Source of the DNA: Aureibaculum luteum
GTDB taxonomy: Bacteria; Bacteroidota; Bacteroidia; Flavobacteriales; Flavobacteriaceae
Assembly: GCF_003449015.1 (NCBI RefSeq)
Contig: NZ_QRGD01000002.1
Coordinates: 1 to 64,000 of the forward strand
DNA length: 64,000 nucleotides
Direction: 5' to 3'
Shown: positions 53,226 through 62,107 of the stretch, one piece after another
How the letters are laid out: each line of letters opens with the position of its first letter
Position numbering within the stretch: the first letter of the stretch is position 1
Program-made: the position numbers and the translations under genes
Notes under the pieces: generated by a model
Told to the model about the DNA's origin: nothing
Databases searched by the model: none
The model's input: only the letters and a program-made list of their open reading frames with translations

Positions 53226-53738
53226 TTATTCAGTAATAGGTGGATTTAGAGTAAACCCCAATTGTTGCAATAAATCCAATTCATTATAAAACACATCTTC
53301 TCTATAAATTTTATCTTCTTTATCAAAATAAAGATGTGAAATTCCGTTTATTTTTACTTTCTTACCAGTGGCGTTAATTTCACCAAAAATTCCAGTATGT
53401 GTACCTGTAAATATCCATACTATATAGGCTTCATTATCTTTAATGAGCTGGGATGGAAAAGTGAAATTCATATCTGGAAAGCCATTAAGAAAAATATGCA
53501 TATTGGCTTTATGTTCACTAATATTAGATACCATTTGAATACCATTCATGTTTCTTATAAAAGATTCTGATAGTAACGTATCAACCCTATTTTTGCCTAT
53601 GCTATTTTGAGCCACTAAATAACTAGAAACCTGAGCTTCGATAATAGGAGTAGCTTTGTTTTTAGTCGTTTTATTAGGCTGGGTACAAGAGACCATTAAT
53701 AAAAGCATAAGAGCATAAGTGGTTGTAATAATCCGCAT
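53226..53738 (-). CDS. SnoaL ester-cyclase-type lipoprotein
   Basis: A 170-aa lipoprotein (leader with lipobox MVSCTQ). The segments NGFPDMNFTFPSQLIKDNEA, then FTGTHTGIFGEINATGKKVK and ISHLYFDKEDKIYRED are the hallmark pattern of SnoaL-type ester cyclases (FPDM, GTHxGxFxxxxATGKxVxxxG). It should bind a small molecule in the periplasm; without the rest of a polyketide pathway the name is only a fold label. It is the first gene of the minus-strand NTF2 cluster, divergent from the sensor kinase at 53913. Confidence 0.85.
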   Translation of the reverse strand: MRIITTTYALMLLLMVSCTQPNKTTKNKATPIIEAQVSSYLVAQNSIGKNRVDTLLSESFIRNMNGIQMVSNISEHKANMHIFLNGFPDMNFTFPSQLIKDNEAYIVWIFTGTHTGIFGEINATGKKVKINGISHLYFDKEDKIYREDVFYNELDLLQQLGFTLNPPITE

Positions 53739-53912
53739 TGAGATTTCTTATTATAGACCCTAAATAATTGATTTATCACCTATAAAACAAGGAGATTAGG
53801 ACGAAGTGCTGTGATTAGTGTCCGAAAGAGCTTTTTAATTTTTCAAAGCTTTTTACTACTTATAATAAATTTGGTAAATTAGCCTAACTCAAATAGATGT
53901 ACTTTAATATAG
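53739..53912. promoter_or_regulatory. Divergent promoter region
   Basis: A 174-bp region between the NTF2 cluster (minus) and the TPR sensor kinase (plus). Toward the kinase, TAAATTTG at 53866-53873 matches the -7 element TAnnTTTG about 40 bp before the start; I see no TTG at the ideal -33 distance. It is a natural site for the LytTR regulator of the neighbouring pair, but no clear LytTR direct repeat is visible. Confidence 0.4.
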
Positions 53913-55877
53913 ATGGTAAAGAATTTAAAGAAGCAATTAATATGCACAACAATTACTATTTTAAGTACCATTTTTTGTTACGCTCAGATTATTGATTTAA
54001 GTAAAGAAAACCCTTATAAAAAGGTGTTTGTCGATACTGATAATTTTGGAGCTTCCTACTTAGATATTTTAGAAGTTGCCTTACCCAAAATAAAAACGGA
54101 TACCATTAAATTTTCTGTGTTAAATGATTTGGCCTATTATTGGCATACACGAAATTTAAATAAAGCGTTGAGTTTTGCAATTCAGGGTTTACAAATAACC
54201 AAAGAGAAAAAAGATACGCTTTGGCATGGTAAGTTTCAGATAACACAAGGAGCAATTCTACTTCGAATGGAAAAATTAGACAGTGCTTTTTTTGTGTTGC
54301 AAGAGGCTAAAAGTAAAGTTAGGAAGCAAGATTTACCCAAGTTAAATACAGAATTAGGTTATGTTTTTGAAAGAAGAGGGTTAATAGCTAAAGCTGCTGA
54401 TTATGCGTTAGAATCGCTGAGATTAGGTGAAGAGTTAAAAGATAAAAGAGTTATAGCACTGGCTTATAGTGATTTAAGTAATTTATTCTGGAAACAATCT
54501 AAATTTGATAAAGGGGTAGAATATGGATTAAAATCGGTTGCATTATTTGAAGAAGTTGGCATCAATGATTTAGATTATGACTTTACATTATATGTAGTTG
54601 GAAATAATTATTTAGAATTAAAACAAGAGGAAGAAGCTCTCAGTTACTACAATCATGCTATTGCAATTGGCGAACGCTATGGCTTTTATAACAATTTAAG
54701 TGATATTTATATTTCTTTAACTGATTTAAATGCTTATTTAAATAAATTTGACCAAGCAGCATTGGCAGGCGAGAATGCCATTAAATATGCCAACTTATTA
54801 GATAATAATTTTATGCTTATGCGATCTTGGCTTTCTTTGGGTAAAGCTCAGAATTTGGAAGGTAAATACCTCAGTGCTATAGAAAGTCTGCAAAATTCAA
54901 TACGTATTGCAACGGCTGATTTTGGAGATAATTATTATTTAAGTCAAGCTTATAATAGCCTTGGTAGGGCTCACGCGGGTAATCATGATTATCAAGAAGC
55001 CTACGCTGCCTTTGCTCAATATGATCTATTGCAGAGTAAAGTTTTTACAGCTGAAGCTGATGAAAGAATTTCACTTTTACAAACGGAATTTGAAGTAGCT
55101 CAAAAAGAGAATACAATTAAGTTACAAGAAACGGAAATAAAAAAACAAAAGTTAAGAGAAACATTAATTATTGTTATTTCAGTGATGCTTTTTATAGTGC
55201 TAACGCTCATCTATTTTGCCTATCAAAACATCAGGAAGAAAAGGATTTTACTGCAGCAACAAAATGAAGAAAAAGAATTCTTATTAAAAGAAATTCATCA
55301 TCGCGTTAAGAATAATTTGGAGATAGTTTCAAGTTTATTGGCATTACAATCAGCTCAAATAACCGATGAAAAAATGGTGAGTTTAATGTTGCATAGTCAA
55401 AACAGAGTGCATTCTATGAGTATGATCCATCAAAAATTATATCAACGAAATAATTTGTCAAATGTTGAAATGAAAGATTATTTTGTAAATCTAAGTCAGC
55501 ATGTATTGGACTCTTTTGGAAATGACAATCGTATTTCATTGATAATCGATATGGAACCTCTAGAAGTTGATATTGATATGGCGATTCCACTTGGTTTAAT
55601 AGTAAATGAATTGTTGACAAATGCCATGAAGTATGCATTTCCGAATAATACGAAAGGTACTATTTACATAGATTTAATACAACTAAATGAAAATGATTAT
55701 AGCCTTAATTTTAGAGATAATGGTATTGGATTTGTGAAAAATGAAGAATCTAAAGGAACAGGGTTTGGTACTCAGTTAATTAATCTATTGGTAAGTCAAT
55801 TGGGAGGTTTCATAGAAAAAAATAATGAAAATGGTGCTTCCATTTCTATTCAGTTCCGTTTTGAGAAAATAGCTTAG
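53913..55877 (+). CDS. TPR sensor histidine kinase, His_kinase_2 type
   Basis: A 654-aa kinase with a signal peptide (about 1-25, ending CYAQ), tetratricopeptide repeats (about 60-370, for example LAYSDLSNLFWKQSKFDKGV), a coiled coil, one transmembrane helix (about 417-437) and a transmitter of the HisKA_2 class: LLKEIHHRVKNNLEIVSSLL near 451-470 carries the phospho-His. N-box LIVNELLTNAMKYAF, then RDNGIGF and a degenerate G2 box GTGFGTQLI. Its 3' end overlaps the LytTR regulator gene on the other strand, and the two most likely form a pair. The input through TPRs suggests a protein or peptide cue in the periplasm. Confidence 0.92.
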   Translation: MVKNLKKQLICTTITILSTIFCYAQIIDLSKENPYKKVFVDTDNFGASYLDILEVALPKIKTDTIKFSVLNDLAYYWHTRNLNKALSFAIQGLQITKEKKDTLWHGKFQITQGAILLRMEKLDSAFFVLQEAKSKVRKQDLPKLNTELGYVFERRGLIAKAADYALESLRLGEELKDKRVIALAYSDLSNLFWKQSKFDKGVEYGLKSVALFEEVGINDLDYDFTLYVVGNNYLELKQEEEALSYYNHAIAIGERYGFYNNLSDIYISLTDLNAYLNKFDQAALAGENAIKYANLLDNNFMLMRSWLSLGKAQNLEGKYLSAIESLQNSIRIATADFGDNYYLSQAYNSLGRAHAGNHDYQEAYAAFAQYDLLQSKVFTAEADERISLLQTEFEVAQKENTIKLQETEIKKQKLRETLIIVISVMLFIVLTLIYFAYQNIRKKRILLQQQNEEKEFLLKEIHHRVKNNLEIVSSLLALQSAQITDEKMVSLMLHSQNRVHSMSMIHQKLYQRNNLSNVEMKDYFVNLSQHVLDSFGNDNRISLIIDMEPLEVDIDMAIPLGLIVNELLTNAMKYAFPNNTKGTIYIDLIQLNENDYSLNFRDNGIGFVKNEESKGTGFGTQLINLLVSQLGGFIEKNNENGASISIQFRFEKIA

Positions 55878-56602
55878 ATGGTATGCAGTCTTTTCATTAA
55901 ATCAATTTTAAATGATTTACTCATAGGGACAACTTTTTTAGATACCATTAAATGGGTTCCGGCTACTTCATCAATTTTAGAGAGATTTACAATATAAGAT
56001 CGATGTACTCTTAAAAAATGTGCGTTGGGCAGTTTTTCATTAATATCTTTTAAGGTATTTACTATTAAAAACGCTTTGTCTTTGCAAAAAATGCGACAGT
56101 AATTGCGATCAGCTTCAATATAATATATGTTTTTAATCGATATTTTAACCATTTTATCATGATCTCTCACAAAAATGCAATCTTCTAATACATATGGGTT
56201 TTTCTGCTCTATTTTTTTTGATTCTAGCGTAATCGTGTCAATAGACAATTCTATGGCACGTTGTAAGTCTAAATTTTTAAAAGGTTTAGAGATAAATGCA
56301 GCTGGTTTTGTAGTTTTTGCTTCGTTAAAATAGGAATCATCTGTGTTAGCTGTTAGGTAAATTATTGGTATTTTATATTTAAACTGTATAAGTTTTGCAG
56401 TATCAATTCCGCTTAGTTTGCCTTTAAGTTGAATATCCATTAGTATAATGTCGGGTATATTTGCTTCTATTTGCTCTAAAGCATCTTCACCTCTAGACAC
56501 CATACCTATGACCTCATAACCTAATTTTTGTAATTGAAGAGAAATATTAGCAGCAATAATCATTTCATCTTCTACTATAAAAATTTTTACAGGTACTGCC
56601 AT
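55874..56602 (-). CDS. LytTR-family response regulator
   Basis: A 242-aa regulator. The receiver (about 1-120) has the acidic pair E11/D12, phospho-acceptor D56 in ILMDIQLKG, and Lys in FISKPFKN. The LytTR DNA-binding domain (about 140-242) shows IKNIYYIEADRNYCRIFCKD, then FLRVHRSYIVNLSKID and VPMSKSFK. It binds direct-repeat sites. Convergent with the sensor kinase: the two stop codons overlap (TAG at 55875-55877 on plus, TAA at 55874-55876 on minus), so there is no terminator between them. Likely partner of that kinase. Targets may include the nearby NTF2 cluster. Confidence 0.92.
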   Translation of the reverse strand: MAVPVKIFIVEDEMIIAANISLQLQKLGYEVIGMVSRGEDALEQIEANIPDIILMDIQLKGKLSGIDTAKLIQFKYKIPIIYLTANTDDSYFNEAKTTKPAAFISKPFKNLDLQRAIELSIDTITLESKKIEQKNPYVLEDCIFVRDHDKMVKISIKNIYYIEADRNYCRIFCKDKAFLIVNTLKDINEKLPNAHFLRVHRSYIVNLSKIDEVAGTHLMVSKKVVPMSKSFKIDLMKRLHTI

Positions 56603-56815
56603 TTTATCAAAGGGTTGGTTTGTAGAATGATAAAGATAAGTTTTATTTTTTTGATAACAATTATTGTATTATAAAAAGGAATGTCTTGTGGCATTTATTG
56701 TAATTATCTAAACTAATGGCTCTTGTAATCTCTAATGTTCGTGACAATTCAGCTTTTTTATTAAACCTAAATCGAAAAAATACATTCTTAAATCATTATT
56801 AATCAAATTAAACAC

Positions 56816-56823
56816 TACTTTTG
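56816..56823 (+). promoter_or_regulatory. Predicted -7 element of typA
   Basis: TACTTTTG, a perfect TAnnTTTG, stands 20 bp before the start codon; transcription would begin a few bases later, giving a very short leader. A -33 TTG is not seen at the ideal distance. Confidence 0.55.
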
Positions 56824-56842
56824 CACCTCGAAAAAAAAATAT

Positions 56843-58615
56843 ATGCAATCTATTAGAAACATAGCTATTATAGCTCACGTCGATCACGGTAAAACTACCC
56901 TAGTTGATAAAATTATTGACCAAGCCCATATCTTGGATGAACGTAAAGAGCGTACTGACTTATTGTTAGACAACAATGATTTAGAACGTGAACGTGGTAT
57001 TACTATCTTGTCCAAAAATGTATCTGTTGTTTATAAAGGAGTAAAGATAAATGTAATTGATACCCCTGGTCACGCCGATTTTGGTGGAGAGGTAGAGCGT
57101 GTATTAAAAATGGCTGATGGTGTTTTATTACTAGTAGATGCATTTGAAGGTCCTATGCCTCAGACTCGTTTTGTATTAGGTAAAGCTTTAGAATTGGGTT
57201 TAACACCAATTGTGGTAGTAAACAAAGTTGATAAAGAAAATTGTACACCTGATATTGTACATGAAAAAGTTTTTGATCTTATGTTTGCTTTAGATGCAAC
57301 AGAAGAACAATTAGATTTTACAACTATATATGGTTCAGCTAAAAATGGTTGGATGAGTACAGATTGGCAAAAACCTACTACTGATATTGTAGCTTTGTTA
57401 GATGCCGTTTTGGAATCGATACCAGAGTCTCCTTATAATGAAGGAACTCCTCAAATGCAAATTACCTCTTTAGATTTTTCTGCATTTACAGGAAGAATTG
57501 CTATTGGACGAATTTTTCGTGGAGATTTAGAAGTTGCTAAAGATTACATGTTATGTAAAGCTGATGGCACTACTAAAAAAGTAAGAATTAAAGAATTACA
57601 CGTATTTGAAGGGATGGGTAAAGCCCAAGTTGAAAAAGTACGTTGTGGAGATATTTGTGCAATAACTGGTCTTGACGGATTTGAAATTGGTGATACAATT
57701 GCAGATTTAGAAAATCCAGAAGCATTGCCAAGAACAGAAATTGATCAACCAACAATGAGTATGTTGTTTACAATAAACAACTCTCCATTTTTTGGTAAGG
57801 AAGGTAAATTTGTTACTTCTCGTCATTTACGTGATAGATTATTCAAAGAATTAGAGAAAAATTTAGCTCTTAAAGTTGAAACAACTGATTCTGAAGATAA
57901 GTTTATCGTATTTGGGCGTGGTGTATTGCATTTATCAGTTTTGATAGAGACGATGCGTCGTGAAGGTTACGAATTACAAGTAGGCCGTCCTCAAGTAATT
58001 TTAAAAGAAATTGATGGTAAGAAATGTGAGCCTTTTGAAACGCTTGTAATAGATGTTCCAGAAGAGGTTTCATCAAAAGCTGTACATTTAGTTTCTTTGA
58101 GAAAAGGTGACTTGTTGGTAATGGAGCCTAAAGGAGATTTACAACATTTAGAATTCAACATTCCTTCAAGAGGGTTGATTGGATTACGTAATAAAATATT
58201 AACAGCAACTGCTGGTCAAGCAATTGTAAATCATAGATTTAATTCATATGAACCTTTTAAAGGTGAATTTTCTGATGAGCCAAAAGGAGCTATTATTTCA
58301 GCTGCCGCAGGTAAAGCTACTGCTTATGCATTAGACCGTTTACAAGACAGAGGAAGGTTTTTTATTGATCCTAACGATGAGATTTATGTCGGTCAAGTCA
58401 TAGGAGAAAATAGTAAAACAGAAGACATGTCAGTAAACTTAATAAAAGGAAAGCAATTGACAAATATGCGTAAATCAGGTACTGATGAGGCAATGAAAAT
58501 TTTTCCTAAAGTAGATTTTTCTTTAGAGGAATGTATGGAGTATATTAAAGATGATGAGTATTTAGAAATTACACCAAAGAGCTTACGTATGCGTAAGATT
58601 ACTTTTAAAGCGTAA
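56843..58615 (+). CDS. typA: Ribosome-associated GTPase TypA/BipA
   Basis: A 590-aa translational GTPase, normal length for the family. G1 AHVDHGKTT (residues 11-19), switch region RERGITI, G3 DTPGHADF, G4 NKVD, then domain II, EF-G-like domains and the BipA-specific C-terminal domain (GLIGLRNKILTATAGQAIVN, then MRKSGTDEAMKI). TypA binds the 70S ribosome in stress or at low temperature and assists assembly of the 50S subunit. It is monocistronic with its own promoter and a strong terminator. Clearly a core gene, in contrast to the regions before it. Confidence 0.98.
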   Translation: MQSIRNIAIIAHVDHGKTTLVDKIIDQAHILDERKERTDLLLDNNDLERERGITILSKNVSVVYKGVKINVIDTPGHADFGGEVERVLKMADGVLLLVDAFEGPMPQTRFVLGKALELGLTPIVVVNKVDKENCTPDIVHEKVFDLMFALDATEEQLDFTTIYGSAKNGWMSTDWQKPTTDIVALLDAVLESIPESPYNEGTPQMQITSLDFSAFTGRIAIGRIFRGDLEVAKDYMLCKADGTTKKVRIKELHVFEGMGKAQVEKVRCGDICAITGLDGFEIGDTIADLENPEALPRTEIDQPTMSMLFTINNSPFFGKEGKFVTSRHLRDRLFKELEKNLALKVETTDSEDKFIVFGRGVLHLSVLIETMRREGYELQVGRPQVILKEIDGKKCEPFETLVIDVPEEVSSKAVHLVSLRKGDLLVMEPKGDLQHLEFNIPSRGLIGLRNKILTATAGQAIVNHRFNSYEPFKGEFSDEPKGAIISAAAGKATAYALDRLQDRGRFFIDPNDEIYVGQVIGENSKTEDMSVNLIKGKQLTNMRKSGTDEAMKIFPKVDFSLEECMEYIKDDEYLEITPKSLRMRKITFKA

Positions 58616-58667
58616 GTCTATACTAAAGATAAAACATGATGTAACTTAAGTTTACTCATGTATAGTT

Positions 58668-58718
58668 AAGTATTGTTTTTGTTGTGAATCTTCATAACAA
58701 AAACAATACTTTTTTGTT
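58668..58718 (+). terminator. Terminator after typA
   Basis: A perfect 16-bp inverted repeat (58668-58683 with 58696-58711, 12-nt loop) is followed by a T-run. The stem is AT-rich but long. It lies about 50 bp after the typA stop codon. Confidence 0.8.
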
Positions 58719-58870
58719 TTGCATAATAATAATAATAACCTTCCAATTATAATGTAAACTATTATTGAGTGTTCTGAAAAGGATTTCATTTACCAAAAAG
58801 TTTTTCATTATATGATGAATATCATTTTTTTAAGATAAGAGAAAAGTTAGTTTTGAAAAAGACTTAAAAT

Positions 58871-59359
58871 ATGAAAAATCTAATGTTATGCTCTGTAATA
58901 TTATTTGCGTTAGTAAGCTGTAATACCGATAAAAAATCATCAACACAAGCTACACTTTCTACTACTAAGACCACAGAACAGCAAGAAGAAGCCTATACGT
59001 TGTTTAAAAACACGTGTTATGCTTGCCATAGTATAACTAGTACATCTCATGATGAGATTATAGCACCACCAATGATAGCCGTAAAGAAAAGATACTTAAT
59101 GGCTAATCCTCAAAAAGAAGATTTCATTAATGCTATCGTTAATTTCTCTAAAGAGCCAACTGAGCAAAAAGCATTAATGTTTGGAGCAGTACAGCAATTT
59201 AGAGTAATGACAAATCTTAATTATAAAGAGGAAGACTTAAAAAAAATAGCAACTTATATTTATGAAAATGATATTGAAAAACCAGTTTGGTTTGATGCTC
59301 ATTTTAATGAACAAGGAGGAGGTAGAATGGGAGCTGGAAGACAAGGCAATAACAATTAG
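58871..59359 (+). CDS. c-type cytochrome lipoprotein
   Basis: A 162-aa lipoprotein (leader MKNLMLCSVILFALVSCNTD with lipobox VSC). One heme-binding CYACH motif near 57-61 in the run EAYTLFKNTCYACHS, with a later axial Met candidate (PPMIAVKKRYLMAN, or MFGAVQQFRVM). The C terminus is Gly-rich (GGGRMGAGRQGNNN). It should carry electrons or sense redox state in the periplasm. No oxidase or reductase genes are near. It is monocistronic between typA and the FKBP-like gene. Confidence 0.88.
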   Translation: MKNLMLCSVILFALVSCNTDKKSSTQATLSTTKTTEQQEEAYTLFKNTCYACHSITSTSHDEIIAPPMIAVKKRYLMANPQKEDFINAIVNFSKEPTEQKALMFGAVQQFRVMTNLNYKEEDLKKIATYIYENDIEKPVWFDAHFNEQGGGRMGAGRQGNNN

Positions 59360-59497
59360 TATTTAATATAAGAATGCTATACTTACTAATAATAACAGCA
59401 CATTCATAAGTTGCCTTTATAATTTTTTGTTAAATGTAGTTTACTTATATGTATTTTAGAAAATAGATGTAAATTGCAAGCTCAAAAAAAATAACAG

Positions 59498-60385
59498 ATG
59501 AAATTGAAATTTAACGCTATATTTTACATTTTTATATTAGGATTAGTACTTGTTTCTTGTAAAAAGGACGATGATGATGATACAATACCTCATGACCCTG
59601 AAGCACAGGCATTATTAGATGATGATTTATTAGTAGATTACTTACAAACACATTATTATATTCCACCCGCTGCAGGAGAGTCTTTTGGTGTTATTGATAC
59701 AATTTTAAATGGAGAAGAGTCTTTATTTTTACAAGTGGAAACAGAAAATTTAACTTATGATGAAATTGATTATAAGTTATATTATTTGGTTTTAGAACAA
59801 GGAGAAAATATTAGTGCAACGCGTTATGATTCAGTATTTGTAAATTATAGAGGATTTACATTAGATAGCTTGAAATTTGATGAAAATAAAAACATATGGC
59901 TTAATATTGGAGGGTCAGTATCATCTCAAGGTGTAAGTTCTGGAGTTATTCAAGGGTGGAAATATGGTTTCCCCCACTTTAAAAGCGGTACAAATGTATC
60001 TGTACCAGGAGAACCGATTTCTTTTGAAAACACAGGTAAAGGGGTTCTATTTATACCTTCTGGTTTAGCCTACAGTAATTTTGGTAGTAATGCCATTGGA
60101 CCTAATGAATCCTTGATATTCTTTATTGATTTAAATATGGTTGTAAAGACTGATTATGATAATGACGGTATTTTAAATGAGTATGAAGACTTAAATAATG
60201 ATGGTGAGATTATTGATGATGATACTGACGGTGATTTAAGCCCTGATTTTATAGATACTGATGATGATGGTGACGGTATATTAACTAGAGATGAGAATGC
60301 AGACCCAAATGGAGATGGTAATCCTGTAGATGCCCTTGATTCAGATGGAGATAATATACCAGATTATTTAGATTCTGATAGTTAG
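59498..60385 (+). CDS. FKBP-like lipoprotein with calcium-binding repeat tail
   Basis: A 295-aa lipoprotein (lipobox LVSCKK followed by an Asp-rich spacer). Residues ~40-210 look like an FKBP-type peptidyl-prolyl isomerase: DSVFVNYRGFTLDSLKFDEN, then VIQGWKYGFPHFKSGTNVSV, then GVLFIPSGLAYSNFGSNAIG and NESLIFFIDLN. From ~215 the tail is a chain of Asp-rich calcium-binding motifs of thrombospondin type 3 kind (DYDNDGILNEYEDLNNDGEI, DTDDDGDGI, DSDGDNIPDYLDSDS). The combination is common in Flavobacteriaceae, where it suggests a periplasmic or surface folding helper stabilised by calcium. A bidirectional terminator follows. Confidence 0.88.
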   Translation: MKLKFNAIFYIFILGLVLVSCKKDDDDDTIPHDPEAQALLDDDLLVDYLQTHYYIPPAAGESFGVIDTILNGEESLFLQVETENLTYDEIDYKLYYLVLEQGENISATRYDSVFVNYRGFTLDSLKFDENKNIWLNIGGSVSSQGVSSGVIQGWKYGFPHFKSGTNVSVPGEPISFENTGKGVLFIPSGLAYSNFGSNAIGPNESLIFFIDLNMVVKTDYDNDGILNEYEDLNNDGEIIDDDTDGDLSPDFIDTDDDGDGILTRDENADPNGDGNPVDALDSDGDNIPDYLDSDS

Positions 60386-60440
60386 AAATTAGTATTCCGT
60401 TGGCAGTATTTTAATTTCGTATTCAATTAAGACAACAACA

Positions 60441-60475
60441 AAAAAGCACCAAATTCATCGAATTTGGTGCTTTTT
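60441..60475. terminator. Bidirectional terminator
   Basis: A perfect 16-bp inverted repeat, 60441-60456 with 60460-60475, with a 3-nt loop and A/T runs on both outer sides. It lies between the convergent FKBP-like and beta-barrel genes and should stop transcription from both sides. Confidence 0.92.
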
Positions 60476-60519
60476 TTACATATTATTGATTTACTGAAGC
60501 GTGTTACCGCTACTGTAAA

Positions 60520-61164
60520 TTACCTTCTATTATCATTAAATCGATAAGATAAACCAAATATAATCTGATTGGGTCTATTGTCTACTTCAATACCAGTATT
60601 TAGAACACCATTATCTAAGTCACCTTTTAAGTCGTTTGAAAATCCTTTTTCCCATCTTACATCAAGACCGAATCTTCCAAGTTCTAAGCCTGTTCCAATT
60701 TGAAGTCCAACGCTAAAATCGTTGGTTTTAAGATTTTCAAATTCACTTTGACTAAAGTCAGATTTTGTAATATACTGAATAGATGGACCCGCAAAAATAT
60801 GTACGGGACCAATAATTTTTGTACCCAATAAAATAGGAATGTCTATTTTTTTGGTTTTAAAATCGGTATTCACATTTTCATCGGGATTATTATACGAGTT
60901 ATTTAACTGTGTATAATTAATCTCTGGACGTAAATACAATCCTAAAAAATGAATACGTGACCATAAGCCAAGATGGAAGCCAGCTTTGTTATCAGCTCCT
61001 GAAATTAAATTTTCGGCATTACTACCGACTTCAGAAACGACTTCAGAGAGATCGCCACCAAAGTTGTAATTGAGTCCGCCTTTAAAGCCGACGTCAATTT
61101 TTTGTGCAAATACTAAACTTGAGGTTAAGGTAAGGGTTAGTAGTGTTAATACTAATTTTCTCAT
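60520..61164 (-). CDS. Outer-membrane beta-barrel (porin-family) protein
   Basis: A 214-aa protein with a signal peptide (ending VFAQ) and about eight amphipathic strands (KIDVGFKGGLNYNFGGD at the start, PNQIIFGLSYRFNDNRR at the end). This matches the small 'outer membrane beta-barrel' family common in Bacteroidota (PorT-like domain). It is an integral outer-membrane protein of unknown role. The C terminus ends in an aromatic strand as expected for barrel insertion, followed by a short Asn/Arg tail. Monocistronic. Confidence 0.88.
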   Translation of the reverse strand: MRKLVLTLLTLTLTSSLVFAQKIDVGFKGGLNYNFGGDLSEVVSEVGSNAENLISGADNKAGFHLGLWSRIHFLGLYLRPEINYTQLNNSYNNPDENVNTDFKTKKIDIPILLGTKIIGPVHIFAGPSIQYITKSDFSQSEFENLKTNDFSVGLQIGTGLELGRFGLDVRWEKGFSNDLKGDLDNGVLNTGIEVDNRPNQIIFGLSYRFNDNRR

Positions 61165-61525
61165 AATAATTAATTTTAGTTAAATGTATTCATAGAACTC
61201 ATCATAACTTTTTCTATTTCCTAAAAAATAACTGAAATTTGTCCATATTTTGTTACTTTTCTCGTATGTAGCGATGCTATATCCTATAAAAAGTGCCTCA
61301 TCTGGTTAAATTTCAACTTATTTTCGGTTAAAAGCAATAAGTCAAGATAAGTTCTTTACTAAAACGCAAAATTCGAGCCAATATGCAGAATGTTGATAAC
61401 TCCTAAATGTTAAAATTATTGTACAATAGTCAAATTCCCTATAAAAAAAGGTGGTAACACGTTTCGAAACTTTCAAATAAAATAAAATAATTAACTAAAC
61501 GAATACCGTTAACAACTTTCTAGAA
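61165..61525. other. Spacer of about 360 bp between the beta-barrel and Maf genes
   Basis: No coding frame is supported. It contains a 10-bp palindrome GTTTCGAAAC at 61461-61470, AT-rich DNA, and probably the promoter of the beta-barrel gene near 61170-61260 on the minus strand. No R-family repeat is seen here. Confidence 0.4.
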
Positions 61526-62107
61526 TTATAATTTCATCATTTCTTTGTAAAATTTATGGATGGGAAAACCCATTACATTATAAAAACTTCCTTCTATTTT
61601 TTCCACAGCAACATATCCTAACCATTCTTGAATACCATACGCTCCAGCCTTATCAAATGGTTTGTAATTATCGATATAAAAATCGATTTCCTCATCCGTT
61701 AATTTTTTAAAATGAACAGTTGTGGTATCGCTAATAATTGTTTTTTTGCTTTTTGTTTTTAAACAAATGGAGCTGATGGCTTCATGTTGTTTTTCAGATA
61801 ATAAATTCAACATTTCTTTAGCCTCTTCGGCATTCTTGGGCTTCCCTAACACCTTACCAGACACTCTAACTAAGGTATCTGCTGTTATAAGGATATCATT
61901 ATCTTCTAACGTGTTTTCGTAAGCATCAGCTTTTAATTCAGCTAAATAACTTGTAATTTCATTACCGTGTAAATATTTCGGATAATCTTCATCAACATCA
62001 ATAGAAACCGTGGTAAAAGGGATTCTTAAATCTCTAAGAAATTGTTTTCTTCTGGAGGATTGAGATCCTAATAAGATATTGTAATTTTTTAATTTATCGG
62101 TCAGCAT
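61526..62107 (-). CDS. maf: Maf-family nucleotide pyrophosphatase
   Basis: A 193-aa protein of normal Maf length. Signature LLGSQSSRRKQFLRDL near 13-28, catalytic Asp in ILITADTLVRVSGKVLGKPK near 67-86, and FDKAGAYGIQEW near 150. The family hydrolyses non-canonical or excess nucleoside triphosphates such as dTTP, UTP or modified forms, and has been linked to septation arrest. It overlaps the upstream UbiA-like gene by 14 bp, in an operon with smpB. Confidence 0.92.
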   Translation of the reverse strand: MLTDKLKNYNILLGSQSSRRKQFLRDLRIPFTTVSIDVDEDYPKYLHGNEITSYLAELKADAYENTLEDNDILITADTLVRVSGKVLGKPKNAEEAKEMLNLLSEKQHEAISSICLKTKSKKTIISDTTTVHFKKLTDEEIDFYIDNYKPFDKAGAYGIQEWLGYVAVEKIEGSFYNVMGFPIHKFYKEMMKL

